A DNA stretch of 64,000 nt from JAEVLT01 sp964484065 (GCA_964484065.1 CAZAEW010000008.1:28908-92907); one strand, 5' to 3'; positions 42,121 through 52,073 are shown, counted from the first letter of the stretch. The notes: a model not told the origin generated them from the sequence alone. A program made the numbers and translations.

Positions 42121-43665
42121 TTAAACTGGGTAAACCGGATGTTTCCGTTCAGAGAAAACCACGTATTTTGAAGAGTACACTTCAAAGCGTTTCACCAATT
42201 CTTCACGTAGCGAGCTTGCTTGGACTACTCCGTCAATAATCATTTCAGAAGCCAAACGGAATATATCGATATCTTGTTTATATTCCTCCCGTTTTTGAGC
42301 AACAAACGCAGCCCGCTCTTCTTCAGGCAATTCAGCGATTTTATTGGAGTAGACCGCGTTAACAGCAGCCTCCGGTCCCATTACAGCTATTGATGCAGAT
42401 GGAAGGGCAAGGCAGCAGTCCGGTTCAAATGCCGGGCCGGCCATTGCGTACAAACCTGCCCCATAGGCTTTACGGACAATGACGGATATTTTCGGAACCG
42501 TAGCTTCCGCCATGGCGGAAATCATTTTCGCTCCGTGGCGAATGATCCCAGCCCGCTCAACCTTTGTCCCGATCATAAAACCGGGCACATCTGCCAAAAA
42601 CAGCAAAGGAATATGGAAAGCATCGCACAGGTTAATAAACTTGGCCGCTTTATCGGCAGAATCATGGAAAAGCACGCCGCCTTTAAAACGTGGCTGGTTT
42701 GCGATAATCCCCACCGGCTTGCCGTTGATGCGGGAAAGTCCGGTAATTAGTTCAGAAGCAAATCGCTTTTTAATTTCGAAAAAAGATCCTTCGTCAATGA
42801 TGCGGTCAATGAAGTCATACATATTAAAGGGGGCATTTTGATTAGAAGGAATAAGGTCCTCTATTTTTTTCTCACTGGACTTTGGAGCCCGGCCTGCAGC
42901 CGCAAGCGGCTTTTCCGAAAAATTGGCGGGAAAATAGGAAAGATAATTCCTTGCCAAATCAATTGCTTCTTCCTCATTTTTGGCAAGAACATCTCCGCAT
43001 CCCGATACAGAGCAGTGCATCTTTGCCCCGCCCATTTCCTCTAACGTGACTTTTTCTCCGGTCACTTCCTGCGCCATTCGCGGTGAACCAAGATACATGG
43101 ATGCATTGCCGTCAACCATAATAACAATGTCACAAAATGCCGGGATATAAGCGCCACCTGCTGCGGAAGGACCAAATAACACACAAACTTGCGGAATTTT
43201 GCCTGATAATTTTACTTGGTTATAAAAAATCCTGCCTGCTCCCCTGCGGCCCGGAAACATTTCAATTTGATCGGTGATTCTTGCACCTGCCGAATCCACA
43301 AGGTAAATCAGTGGGACTCTTAATTTTTCGGCTGTTTCCTGGATTCGGATGATTTTTTCTACTGTCCGTGATCCCCAGGAACCAGCTTTGATGGTCGAGT
43401 CGTTGGCCATGACACAAACGGTTTTACCGTGAATTTTCCCAATTGCGGTCACAACTCCGTCTGCGGGGAGATCCTCTGCCAAGCAATTGGCAAACAAGGC
43501 ATCCTCAAGTTCAAACCCGGGATCAAATAAAAGCTTCAAGCGGTCACGGACAAACAATTTACCTTGTTCGCTGTTTTTTTCGTGATATTTTTTTGCTCCC
43601 CCTTTATAAATACGTTCCAGTCGCTCTTGAAATGTAAGTTCCTTTGAATTCACTTCTGTGGACAT
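42121..43665 (-). CDS. yngE: methylcrotonyl-CoA carboxylase carboxyltransferase subunit
   Basis: The 514-residue carboxyltransferase has both crotonase-like halves: GRRGAGRIFYNQVKLSGKIP and GPSAAGGAYIPAFCDIVIMV in the first, DVPGFMIGTKVERAG and KAYGAGLYAMAGPAFEPD in the second. It carboxylates 3-methylcrotonyl-CoA with biotin carried by YngHB/YngH. Propionyl-CoA carboxylase beta is similar; the HMG-CoA lyase and methylglutaconyl hydratase context favours the leucine pathway. Confidence 0.9.
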   Translation of the reverse strand: MSTEVNSKELTFQERLERIYKGGAKKYHEKNSEQGKLFVRDRLKLLFDPGFELEDALFANCLAEDLPADGVVTAIGKIHGKTVCVMANDSTIKAGSWGSRTVEKIIRIQETAEKLRVPLIYLVDSAGARITDQIEMFPGRRGAGRIFYNQVKLSGKIPQVCVLFGPSAAGGAYIPAFCDIVIMVDGNASMYLGSPRMAQEVTGEKVTLEEMGGAKMHCSVSGCGDVLAKNEEEAIDLARNYLSYFPANFSEKPLAAAGRAPKSSEKKIEDLIPSNQNAPFNMYDFIDRIIDEGSFFEIKKRFASELITGLSRINGKPVGIIANQPRFKGGVLFHDSADKAAKFINLCDAFHIPLLFLADVPGFMIGTKVERAGIIRHGAKMISAMAEATVPKISVIVRKAYGAGLYAMAGPAFEPDCCLALPSASIAVMGPEAAVNAVYSNKIAELPEEERAAFVAQKREEYKQDIDIFRLASEMIIDGVVQASSLREELVKRFEVYSSKYVVFSERKHPVYPV

Positions 43666-43683
43666 CCCTGTTCCTCCTCTTTC

Positions 43684-44466
43684 TTATTCCCCTTTATAAA
43701 CGGGTGTACGCTTTTCTTTAAAGGCTTGGAGCCCTTCGAGCCGGTCTTTTGTCGGAATCGTTATTTCATAGGCATTTTGTTCAATCGCAAGTCCTGAATA
43801 AAGATCAACTTCCGATCCCTTTTCGATCGCAAATTTCGCCTGCCTGATGGCGATTGGCCCATTTCTGCCAATTTGTCTTGCCAAGTCAATTGCTTTTTCT
43901 AGAACGGCTTCCGCCGGTTCAACAAATTCAACCAAACCGATTTTTTTGGCTTCTTCCGCCTCAATTCTTCTTGCTGTATAGATAAGTTCTTTTGCCCTTC
44001 CCTTGCCGATCAATCTTGGCAGACGCTGGGTACCGCCTGCTCCGGGGATAATTCCTAACGAAGTTTCTGTCAGGCCGAATTTCGCCGTTTGGGAGGCTAC
44101 CCGGATATCGCACGCCAATGCAAGCTCAGTTCCTCCGCCGAACGCAGCACCGTTTACCGCTGCGATCACTGGCATAGGCAATGCCTCAAGCTGATTAATA
44201 TTGCTTCGAATCAACGAAACCGTCCTCCGCACCGTTTGCGGATCCATGCCGGCACGTTCCTTTAAATCAGCGCCTGCACAAAAAGCCTTTTCTCCGGCAC
44301 CCGTAATTACAACGCAGCGTACAGATGGATCAAAATTGCAGGCTACAATTGTTTCCTGAAGTACTTCGAGCATTTTTAATGAAAAAGCATTTGCTGACTG
44401 AGGCCGATTTAATGTGATAAGAACAATACCATCTTCAAGTGTCGAAACTAAAACCGAATTGTCCAT
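43684..44466 (-). CDS. yngF: methylglutaconyl-CoA hydratase (enoyl-CoA hydratase family)
   Basis: The 260-residue crotonase-fold enzyme has the oxyanion-hole segments CAGADLKERAGM and AAVNGAAFGGGTELALACDI and the acid region TSLGIIPGAGGTQRLPRLIG with the two usual glutamate positions. In this operon it hydrates 3-methylglutaconyl-CoA to HMG-CoA. AGAAGGGAG precedes the ATG. Confidence 0.9.
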   Translation of the reverse strand: MDNSVLVSTLEDGIVLITLNRPQSANAFSLKMLEVLQETIVACNFDPSVRCVVITGAGEKAFCAGADLKERAGMDPQTVRRTVSLIRSNINQLEALPMPVIAAVNGAAFGGGTELALACDIRVASQTAKFGLTETSLGIIPGAGGTQRLPRLIGKGRAKELIYTARRIEAEEAKKIGLVEFVEPAEAVLEKAIDLARQIGRNGPIAIRQAKFAIEKGSEVDLYSGLAIEQNAYEITIPTKDRLEGLQAFKEKRTPVYKGE

Positions 44467-44490
44467 TTTATACTCCCTTCTTCTTTAATC

Positions 44491-45384
44491 CTATGTGCAG
44501 GCCTGAAGACTGTGGCTTGGCAGAACTCTTCCTACCCGATCTTGGATAAAACGGGCTGCTGAAAGGATCTCTTCCTGATTAATTCCCGTACTGATTCCCA
44601 TTTGATGAAGCATATAGAGGACATCCTCTGTAGCCACATTACCAGATGCACCTGGAGCATACGGACAGCCTCCCAGACCGCCAATGGAGGTATCAAAAGT
44701 GGTAATTCCCATGTCCAAAGAGGCAAGAATATTGGCTAATGCCGTCCCGCGAGTGTCGTGAAAATGCAGTGCTATTTTGTCAGCAGGGTACCTTTTTAGG
44801 AGAATTTCCAAGACGGACTGCACTTGTTTTGGATTGGCAACCCCAATCGTGTCACCGAGGGACAGCTCTGATATGCCCGTCTCAAACAAACGGTCAGCAA
44901 TGTGGATTACTTTATCCGTCTCAACTTTCCCTTCATATGGACAGCCGAAAACGGTTGAGATATAAGCCCGAACCGTTTTTCCTGCTGCCAGAGAATTTTG
45001 GATCACTTCTCTTAAAATAGGAAAAGTGTCATTGATCGTTTTATTGATATTTTTCAAATTGTGCGTTTCACTTGCCGACATAAATACAGCTGTCTCATCC
45101 ACATTTGCCTCGAGGGCCTGCTCAAGGCCCTGCCGGTTTGGGACAAGAGCGGCATAGGTGACACCGGGAGCCTTCTCGATCCCTTTTGCAACGGAAAAGG
45201 CATCGGAAAGCCCTGGAATCCATTTTGGATTGACAAAGGACGTAATTTCAATATAGCTGAGGCCGGTTTGGGAAAGATGATTGATCCAAGCAATTTTATC
45301 CTCTGTCGGTATAAAAACTTTCTCATTTTGTAACCCATCTCTAGGGCCTACTTCCTTAATGCTTACGTTTGTCGGCCAATTCAT
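44491..45384 (-). CDS. yngG: hydroxymethylglutaryl-CoA lyase
   Basis: The 297-residue TIM-barrel lyase has VGPRDGLQNEK, the metal-binding HFHDTRGTALAN and the signature GLGGCPYAPGASGNVATED with the catalytic Cys. It splits HMG-CoA to acetyl-CoA and acetoacetate, the end of leucine degradation. GAGGAG precedes the ATG; it is 28 bp after yngHB. Confidence 0.94.
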   Translation of the reverse strand: MNWPTNVSIKEVGPRDGLQNEKVFIPTEDKIAWINHLSQTGLSYIEITSFVNPKWIPGLSDAFSVAKGIEKAPGVTYAALVPNRQGLEQALEANVDETAVFMSASETHNLKNINKTINDTFPILREVIQNSLAAGKTVRAYISTVFGCPYEGKVETDKVIHIADRLFETGISELSLGDTIGVANPKQVQSVLEILLKRYPADKIALHFHDTRGTALANILASLDMGITTFDTSIGGLGGCPYAPGASGNVATEDVLYMLHQMGISTGINQEEILSAARFIQDRVGRVLPSHSLQACT

Positions 45385-45412
45385 CTTTTCACTCCTCTAT
45401 CAAGCTGGTAAT

Positions 45413-45625
45413 CTATTCAAATTCAATCAGTATATCTTCTTCGTTAACGAAGTCACCTTCGCTAATCTTTACATCTTTTACAACTCCGCTATATTCAGCG
45501 GCAATGGGAATTTCCATTTTCATCGATTCTAAAATGACAACATCCTGTCCTTCTTCGATCTGATCCCCTGGTTTAACGAGAATTTTCCATACGTTTCCTG
45601 CCATAATCGCTGTTACATTATTCAT
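45413..45625 (-). CDS. yngHB: biotin carboxyl carrier protein of methylcrotonyl-CoA carboxylase
   Basis: A 70-residue free-standing biotinyl domain starting MNNVTAIMAGNVWKILVKPG, with the biotin Lys in ILESMKMEIPI. AGGAGG lies 8 nt before the ATG; longer in-frame starts overlap yngH and are not needed. In most other bacteria this domain is fused to the biotin carboxylase; here, as in B. subtilis, it is separate. Confidence 0.92.
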   Translation of the reverse strand: MNNVTAIMAGNVWKILVKPGDQIEEGQDVVILESMKMEIPIAAEYSGVVKDVKISEGDFVNEEDILIEFE

Positions 45626-45638
45626 TTCACTGTTCCTC

Positions 45639-46994
45639 CTATTGATTGACTTTGAGATTTTGCAAATGTTTTTCAACAAAATGAGTGGTTGTATCGCCTG
45701 AACGAAATGCATCATGTTTGACAACATTTAGAAGCATTGGGATATTTGTTTTTATGCCTTGAACAACATATTGCGCAAGTGCAGCTTGAAGGAGATCAAT
45801 TGCCTCGTCCCGATTTCCCCCTTTAACAACAAGCTTGGCGATCATCGGGTCATAAAAAGGAGTTACAACCGAATTACCGCTCACCCCCAGTTCATGACGG
45901 ATCCCGGGCCCTTCCGGTAAGTCTAATTGTGTGATTTTTCCCGGAGACGGGAAGAATGTTTTCGGGTCTTCTGCATAGATCCGGACTTCGATCGCATGGC
46001 CGGAACGCGCTACTTCATCTTGATTGAAAGGGAGGACTTGGCCTGCCGAAATTTTCAGCTGCTCCGCCACTAAGTCCAAACCGGTTATTTCTTCCGTAAC
46101 CGGATGCTCGACTTGCAGCCGTGTATTAACTTCTAAAAAGTAGAAATTCTTATCCTCATCAACCAGAAATTCGACTGTCCCGGCATTCCGGTAACCAATC
46201 GATTTTGCCGCTTTGACCGCCGCTTCGCCCATTCGCTTGCGTGTTTCTTCATCTAAAAATGGAGAGGGTGCTTCTTCGACTATTTTTTGATGGCGCCTCT
46301 GGATCGAGCACTCCCGTTCCCATAGAAAAACGGTGTTACCTGCTTCATCCGCAAGAATTTGAATTTCGATGTGACGGGGATTTTCTACGAATTTTTCAAG
46401 AAACATTTCCCCGTTTCCAAAAAAACTGGCAGCGCGTTTTTGGTTCCCTTCAAAAGCTTTTCGAATTTCCTCTTCACTTCGGACGATTTGCATGCCAATG
46501 CCTCCTCCGCCAGCAGATGCCTTCAGCATAACGGGGTAGCCGATTTTTTTTGCCACAATGACGGCCTCATCCACATCGGCTAGTGGATGGGTGATCCCCG
46601 GCACTACCGGTACTCCAGCTTCTTCCATGACTTTTCTCGCTTCAATTTTGCTTCCCATTTTAGCGATGACCTCTGGGGATGGCCCAATAAAAGTGATGCC
46701 TTCCTGCTCACACCGTCTGGCAAATTCAGCGTTTTCGGAGAGCAGTCCATACCCGGGGTGAATCGCTTCTGTATTTGAAAGCTTGGCAACTTCGATTATT
46801 TTTTCAATATTCAAATAGCTTTCAGCTACCTTTGGACCTCCTAATAAATAGGCTTCATCTGCGGCTTTAACATGAAGAGCTTCTTGGTCTGCCTCTGAAA
46901 AAACAGCAACCGTGTTGATGCCCAGTGCTTTACAAGTTCGTATAATTCTGGCTGCAATTTCTCCTCTATTTGCAATTAAGATTTTCTTAAACAT
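45639..46994 (-). CDS. yngH: biotin carboxylase subunit of methylcrotonyl-CoA carboxylase
   Basis: The 451-residue ATP-grasp enzyme has KILIANRGEIAARIIRTCKA, EAIHPGYGLLSENAEFA, the glycine-rich loop KASAGGGGIGMQ, RECSIQRRHQKIVEEAPSP and EVNTRLQVEHPVTE. It carboxylates the biotin on YngHB. The ATG at 46994 is preferred; a GTG 9 nt upstream is in frame. It duplicates AccC, but its operon context assigns it to leucine catabolism. Confidence 0.93.
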   Translation of the reverse strand: MFKKILIANRGEIAARIIRTCKALGINTVAVFSEADQEALHVKAADEAYLLGGPKVAESYLNIEKIIEVAKLSNTEAIHPGYGLLSENAEFARRCEQEGITFIGPSPEVIAKMGSKIEARKVMEEAGVPVVPGITHPLADVDEAVIVAKKIGYPVMLKASAGGGGIGMQIVRSEEEIRKAFEGNQKRAASFFGNGEMFLEKFVENPRHIEIQILADEAGNTVFLWERECSIQRRHQKIVEEAPSPFLDEETRKRMGEAAVKAAKSIGYRNAGTVEFLVDEDKNFYFLEVNTRLQVEHPVTEEITGLDLVAEQLKISAGQVLPFNQDEVARSGHAIEVRIYAEDPKTFFPSPGKITQLDLPEGPGIRHELGVSGNSVVTPFYDPMIAKLVVKGGNRDEAIDLLQAALAQYVVQGIKTNIPMLLNVVKHDAFRSGDTTTHFVEKHLQNLKVNQ

Positions 46995-47011
46995 TTTTTT
47001 CACCGCCCGAA

Positions 47012-48658
47012 TTAAATACTTTTTATTCCTAAAAGCTTGGTTGATTGTTCACGGAGCTTAAATTTTTGAATTTTTCCGGAAGCTGTCATGGGAAACTCAT
47101 GGCAAAACTCAATAAAACGTGGGATTTTAAAACGGGAGATTTTCCCGATGAAGTACTCTTTAATTTCTTCCGCTGTTGCCGTCTCCCCATCTTTTAACCG
47201 GATCCATGCCATCACTTCTTCACCGTATTTAGGATCCGGGACCCCGACTACTTGAACATCCAGTACCTTTGGATGAGTATAAATATATTCCTCAATCTCC
47301 CGAGGATAAATATTTTCACCGCCGCGAATGATCATATCTTTAAGCCTCCCTGTGATCGTGCAGTATCCGGCTTCATCCATCACCGCTAAATCACCGGTAT
47401 GAAGCCAGCCTTCTGAATCAATTGCGTCCAAGGTTGCTTCTAAATTTTTATAATATCCTTTCATGACATGATAGCCGCGTGTGCATAATTCCCCTTGGAC
47501 TCCCCGGGGAACTTCGATCCCTATTGATGGATCAATAATTTTCACCTCAACATCAGAATGTGCCCGGCCAACTGTGCTGACTCTCAATTCAATTGGATCA
47601 TTTGTTCTCGTTTGTGTAATACCTGGAGAGGATTCGGTCTGCCCATATACAATGGTGATTTCACTTGCTCCCATTTTTTCAACAACAGCCTTCATGACTT
47701 CAATCGGGCAGACAGATCCAGCCATAATTCCTGTCCGCAATGAAGATAGGTCAAATTTTTCGAAATCAGGGTGATTTAATTCAGCGATAAACATGGTTGG
47801 AACCCCGTGAAGTCCAGTACATCTTTCAGCTTCAACCGTTTGCAGAACAGAAAGAGCATTAAATTCTTCTAGAGGAACCATTGTTGCTCCCACCGTTACA
47901 CATGCCATGGTTCCAAGAACGCAGCCAAAGCAATGGAAAAACGGGACAGGAATACACAAGCGATCCTTGTATGTGAGTTTCATACAATTTGAAACTTTGT
48001 AACCATTATTGACAATGTTAATATGTGTCAGCATTACACCTTTTGGAAAACCGGTTGTCCCGGATGTATACTGCATGTTAATGACGTCATTTGGATCTAA
48101 CGATTCCATTCGATCATCAAGTTCGCCATCCGAAACCTCACTCCCCATTTCGATTAAATCAGACCAAAGGAACATCCCGGGGTAGCGGGTTTCACCAATC
48201 AGGATGACATTTTTTAAGAAAGGCAGCTTTTCTGATTGAAGACAGCCCGGCTTGGAATCTCTTAATTCCGGGACAATGTCATATAAAATATCAATATAGG
48301 AGCTATTGCGATAGGATTCCATTAGGATTAAGGTTGTCGAGTCTGATTGATTTAATAAATATTCAAGCTCTGCGGCTTGGTAATTAGTGTTGACGGTTGT
48401 TAAAACAGCTCCCATCTTTCCAGTTGCAAATTGGGTGATCAGCCATTCCGGCTTATTTGTGGACCAAATAGCCATATGTTCCCCTTTTTGCATTCCCAGC
48501 TTCATTAATCCCTTAGCCGCCTGCCTGCATTGTTCATTGAATTGGCTATACGTGTAGCGCAGTCCTCTGTCAGCATAAACAACCGCGTCATTTTCAGGAT
48601 GCTGACGAGAAATATTCTCCAGCAGCTTCCCTACCGTTACCTGAATAATTTCACCCAT
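47012..48658 (-). CDS. yngI: AMP-binding acyl-CoA synthetase
   Basis: The 548-residue ANL-family ligase has the P-loop YTSGTTGFPKGVMLTHIN (about 192-209), VYGQTESSPGITQT, WLHTGDLAVMDEAGY and the C-terminal PMTASGKIQKFKLRE with the catalytic Lys. It activates a medium or branched-chain carboxylic acid (isovalerate would fit) to the CoA ester for YngJ. It is placed between the dehydrogenase and the carboxylase genes, as in B. subtilis. Confidence 0.92.
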   Translation of the reverse strand: MGEIIQVTVGKLLENISRQHPENDAVVYADRGLRYTYSQFNEQCRQAAKGLMKLGMQKGEHMAIWSTNKPEWLITQFATGKMGAVLTTVNTNYQAAELEYLLNQSDSTTLILMESYRNSSYIDILYDIVPELRDSKPGCLQSEKLPFLKNVILIGETRYPGMFLWSDLIEMGSEVSDGELDDRMESLDPNDVINMQYTSGTTGFPKGVMLTHINIVNNGYKVSNCMKLTYKDRLCIPVPFFHCFGCVLGTMACVTVGATMVPLEEFNALSVLQTVEAERCTGLHGVPTMFIAELNHPDFEKFDLSSLRTGIMAGSVCPIEVMKAVVEKMGASEITIVYGQTESSPGITQTRTNDPIELRVSTVGRAHSDVEVKIIDPSIGIEVPRGVQGELCTRGYHVMKGYYKNLEATLDAIDSEGWLHTGDLAVMDEAGYCTITGRLKDMIIRGGENIYPREIEEYIYTHPKVLDVQVVGVPDPKYGEEVMAWIRLKDGETATAEEIKEYFIGKISRFKIPRFIEFCHEFPMTASGKIQKFKLREQSTKLLGIKSI

Positions 48659-48734
48659 TATGGAAATCCACCCTTTTAAAAAGATTTTTTTGGTTTCATT
48701 TCAAGATTGGAATAGATTGATTAAATTTAAACAA

Positions 48735-49874
48735 TTAACAGCCAACCTCACGGGAGATTACCATGCGCTGGACCTCAGATGTTCCTTCGCCAATTTCGAG
48801 AAGCCGTGCATCTCTATAGAAGCGTTCAACCTGATACTCTTTCATGTATCCATAGCCGCCGTGAATTTGAATAGCTTGATCACAGACTCTTGAGGCCGTT
48901 TCTGAAGCAAATAATTTTGCCATTGCCGCTTCTTTCTTAAATTTCCGGCCTTGATCCTTTAACCAAGCTGCTTTATACACCATATTTCTGGCTAATTCAA
49001 TATTCATGGCCATGTCAGCGAGCTTGAATTGGATTGCTTGAAACTTTGAAAGGCTTTGGCCAAATTGCTTTCTTTCCTGGGCGTATTGCAGTGCTTTTTC
49101 GAATGCTCCTTGGGCAAGACCAACAGCCATTGCGCCGATTCCAATCCTTCCGCCATCTAAAGTGGCCAAAAATTGTTTGAATCCGTTTCCTTCGACGCCA
49201 AGGAGATTTTCTTTTGGAACACTGACGTTGTCGAGTATCAATTCGGTCGTATTGGAAGCGTGGAGACCCATTTTTTCGTAGTTATTGATGACGGTGAACC
49301 CTTCTGCGTCCGTTGGGACAATAAATGCGCTGATCCCGTTTGTTCCTTTTGAACGGTCTGTGACTGCTGTAATGGCAAGATTTTTTGCATAACTGGCATT
49401 GGTAATGAAGCACTTCGACCCGGTAATTGACCAATAATCCTCCTCTAGTGCTGCCGTTGTTTGCGTTCCTCCTGCGTCAGAACCAGCATTTGGTTCGGTC
49501 AGGCCAAATGCTCCCAAGTATTCCCCGGTACAGAGAGGTGTCAGATATTTTTCTTTTTGTTCGTGTGTTCCAAATAAATGGATCGGTGCTCCTCCTAATG
49601 AAATATGGGCGGAATACGTAATCCCCGTTGACCCGCAAACGCGGCTTAATTCTTCGACAGCAATGGCAAAGCTGATCGTGTCGGCTCCGCCTCCGCCATA
49701 TTCTTCAGGAAATGGAAGGCCCATAATTCCCAGTGCGGCGAGCTTTTCAAAAATTTCCTTTGGGAATTCTCCTTTCCGGTCTCTTTCGTCAGCTCCCGGA
49801 GCGACTTCACCTTCTGCGAAATCACGGATTAGTTTTCGAATCATGGACTGCTCTTCTGTTAAATCGTAATTCAT
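48735..49874 (-). CDS. yngJ: acyl-CoA dehydrogenase (isovaleryl-CoA dehydrogenase type)
   Basis: The 379-residue flavoenzyme has GAFGLTEPNAGSDAGGTQT, CFITNASYA, the C-terminal QIHGGYGYMKEYQVERFYRD and IGEGTSEVQRMVISRE. It oxidises isovaleryl-CoA to 3-methylcrotonyl-CoA. First gene of the operon; GAGAGGATGGGTG precedes the ATG. In B. subtilis the operon is SigE-dependent in the mother cell; I could not pick a SigE promoter here with confidence. Confidence 0.92.
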   Translation of the reverse strand: MNYDLTEEQSMIRKLIRDFAEGEVAPGADERDRKGEFPKEIFEKLAALGIMGLPFPEEYGGGGADTISFAIAVEELSRVCGSTGITYSAHISLGGAPIHLFGTHEQKEKYLTPLCTGEYLGAFGLTEPNAGSDAGGTQTTAALEEDYWSITGSKCFITNASYAKNLAITAVTDRSKGTNGISAFIVPTDAEGFTVINNYEKMGLHASNTTELILDNVSVPKENLLGVEGNGFKQFLATLDGGRIGIGAMAVGLAQGAFEKALQYAQERKQFGQSLSKFQAIQFKLADMAMNIELARNMVYKAAWLKDQGRKFKKEAAMAKLFASETASRVCDQAIQIHGGYGYMKEYQVERFYRDARLLEIGEGTSEVQRMVISREVGC

Positions 49875-50217
49875 TAAACACCCATCCTCTCAATTCGTCA
49901 TTTTGGAGCGGAAACTATGTAGTAATTCGATCCATTTATCTGAATCTTCTAATAATTATAACAACTGAGGGGATAATATCTATGTGTAACTTGATGAATT
50001 TATTTACCATAAATTTGTGTGTTTTATACAAAAATAAGAGTTGAAGAGCAGGTAGATTTTTTCTATAATTCAGAATAAGTAAGTTTTTTTTCCTTGATTT
50101 TAAGGATAAAAGCGTAAATAATGATATGAATAAAGAAATGGCTTTTTAGCATATTTTTGTTGGATTCGACAAATTATGCTGACAAAAGGACAAGATTCAT
50201 GTCGAGGAGGGCTGTAA
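49875..50217. promoter_or_regulatory. divergent control region yngJ / GAF-PucR regulator
   Basis: A 343-bp AT-rich region. For the rightward gene there is a sigma-A promoter, TTGAAG (50041-50046), 17 bp, TATAAT (50064-50069). A Spo0A box, TTCGACA (50165-50171), lies in the leader and a TGTCGAG (50200-50206) inverts part of it. For yngJ no standard promoter stands out. The regulator may bind here. Confidence 0.5.
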
Positions 50218-52050
50218 ATGGAAGAAACATTAACACACCGGCAGCTTCAGTCACTAATACATATTTCCAACGTTTTAAATACATCATTTGATATTGACAC
50301 CATTATTGAATCGATTATGAGTGAAACAATCTCTGCGGTAGATGCGGCGGAGGGAGGATCTTTTTGGCTGTACGATAAAGATCAAGGCATCCTTATTGCC
50401 AAAACGGCCCAAGGAGTTTTCTACCCCAAAATATTCCGGCAAATTCGCCTCAAACCGGGTGAATCGATGACAGGAAAGACTTTTTTAGCGAAAAAAAGTT
50501 TAAATTATCCTAATGAACAGGATATTAAACATGCCTTGTCTGCCTTGTCGCCTCAAAATCATGAGCTGTTAATGAAGTCTATTCCAAAGAATTTTTCATT
50601 TACATCCGTCATTTCTGCCCCAATTCTATTAAAAGGGAACTGTATTGGAGTTCTTACTTTGGACTCCTTTCAACAGTCATTAAACTTTAAACCGGAAGAC
50701 ATCAATCTTTTAGAGGCAATATGCCATCAAGCCGCAGTTGCTCTTGAAAGATCCAATCTTTATAAGGAAAAAGAAGCCACGGTAAAAAAACTTTCCTATT
50801 CCATTGAAGCGCATAGAAGTTTAGCAAATTTAGTTTTACAAGGGGAGGATTTTCACTCCATTCTTCACTATATCCACCAATGGGTCGGCCAGAGTGTTTT
50901 TCTGTTTGATGATTTAGGAGAACTCGTCTCCTCCTCCTATGATTCCTCCATGTCGATTGGAATTCTTCATTATGCCAAACAACAAGCAGAACAGTTAATG
51001 GGTGTTCTCGAATATTCTCCGCTTGTTTCTGAAGCAGAACTTGATGGGGTTCACTATCAGCTTGTCAGTTTTTCACTTGGTTCAAAGCCTTTTTTTCTGG
51101 GGATGTTGCTGATTCTATCAACAAAAAAAATGGGAGAAGTGGATATTGCCGCATTGGAGCACGCCTGTACCGTTCTGTCTCTTGAATTAGTCAAAGAACA
51201 AGCGGTATTTGATACACAGCAGCGCTTAAAAGGAGATTTTGTTTCAGGGCTTTTTTCCGGCCAAATTGACGAGGCACTGTTAAATAAAGCAAAAAGCCTG
51301 GATTTTAACCCAAATCGAAGCTATATTGCAATTATTATTAATTTGGGGATGACAGCAAATGAACATAATCATCCAATAGAAGGTCTGTTTCGAAAAATCA
51401 TTCAGCTCGCCAACCAGGCGTTTCTGGAAAGACATTCACAGGGTGTCACGGTAAGGCATCAAAACCAAATCGTCGTTCTTCTTTCTTATCAAACAAATGC
51501 CTCCTTCTCTTCAATCATTTCGCAAATAAAAGTGAGGGCAAAATGGGTTCAACAAGAAATCATTTCCCGGAATTTTGGGATTGAAACCGAAATAGGGATT
51601 GGCAGGGTAAAACAAGGTTTGCTTTATGCTCATAAATCCTTGCAAGAAGCTGAAAAATGCATAAAGTTTATTCAAAGATACAATAGCGAATCAAAAATAC
51701 TGAGTTATACAGATTTGGGTATTCAGAGATTTATTCTTCAAAACCCGGAGGAAGAAGTAATGGAGTTTATTCAAGAGGTGCTTGGAGAACTAATTAAATA
51801 TGAAAACTCCCGTAAAGGAGAGCTGTTAAAGACGTTGTTTGTCTTTTTGGAATGGAATCAAAATGTGAAGAAAACGGCGGATGTATTGCATGTTCATATT
51901 AATACTCTTAACTATCGTTTAAAGAGAATTGAAGACATTCTGCAAATTGACCTTACAAATAGCAGCCAGCTGCTCAATATTCACTTAGCGGTCAATATCT
52001 ATGAATATATGAAAAAAGATCCGCTTCCGATCAATCATGTAAAAAGCTAA
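50218..52050 (+). CDS. GAF-domain transcriptional regulator, PucR/CdaR type
   Basis: The 610-residue regulator has an N-terminal GAF domain (about 20-185: EGGSFWLYDKDQGILIAKTA to ICHQAAVALERSNLY) and a central sensory/GGDEF-like PucR region (about 330-500). The PucR-type HTH_30 is at the C-terminus (about 550-600: VKKTADVLHVHINTLNYRLK). It is divergent from yngJ, so control of leucine catabolism is the simplest inference. A ligand (acyl-CoA or other small molecule) for the GAF domain is unknown. GAGGAGGG precedes the ATG. Confidence 0.85.
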   Translation: MEETLTHRQLQSLIHISNVLNTSFDIDTIIESIMSETISAVDAAEGGSFWLYDKDQGILIAKTAQGVFYPKIFRQIRLKPGESMTGKTFLAKKSLNYPNEQDIKHALSALSPQNHELLMKSIPKNFSFTSVISAPILLKGNCIGVLTLDSFQQSLNFKPEDINLLEAICHQAAVALERSNLYKEKEATVKKLSYSIEAHRSLANLVLQGEDFHSILHYIHQWVGQSVFLFDDLGELVSSSYDSSMSIGILHYAKQQAEQLMGVLEYSPLVSEAELDGVHYQLVSFSLGSKPFFLGMLLILSTKKMGEVDIAALEHACTVLSLELVKEQAVFDTQQRLKGDFVSGLFSGQIDEALLNKAKSLDFNPNRSYIAIIINLGMTANEHNHPIEGLFRKIIQLANQAFLERHSQGVTVRHQNQIVVLLSYQTNASFSSIISQIKVRAKWVQQEIISRNFGIETEIGIGRVKQGLLYAHKSLQEAEKCIKFIQRYNSESKILSYTDLGIQRFILQNPEEEVMEFIQEVLGELIKYENSRKGELLKTLFVFLEWNQNVKKTADVLHVHINTLNYRLKRIEDILQIDLTNSSQLLNIHLAVNIYEYMKKDPLPINHVKS

Positions 52051-52073
52051 GTCAGAAAAGACTTAGCTTTTTA
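52041..52073. terminator. bidirectional terminator
   Basis: AAAAAGCTAAGTC/GACTTAGCTTTTT, perfect 13-bp stem. The TAA of the regulator gene lies in the stem; the convergent hemD ends just beyond. Confidence 0.9.
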
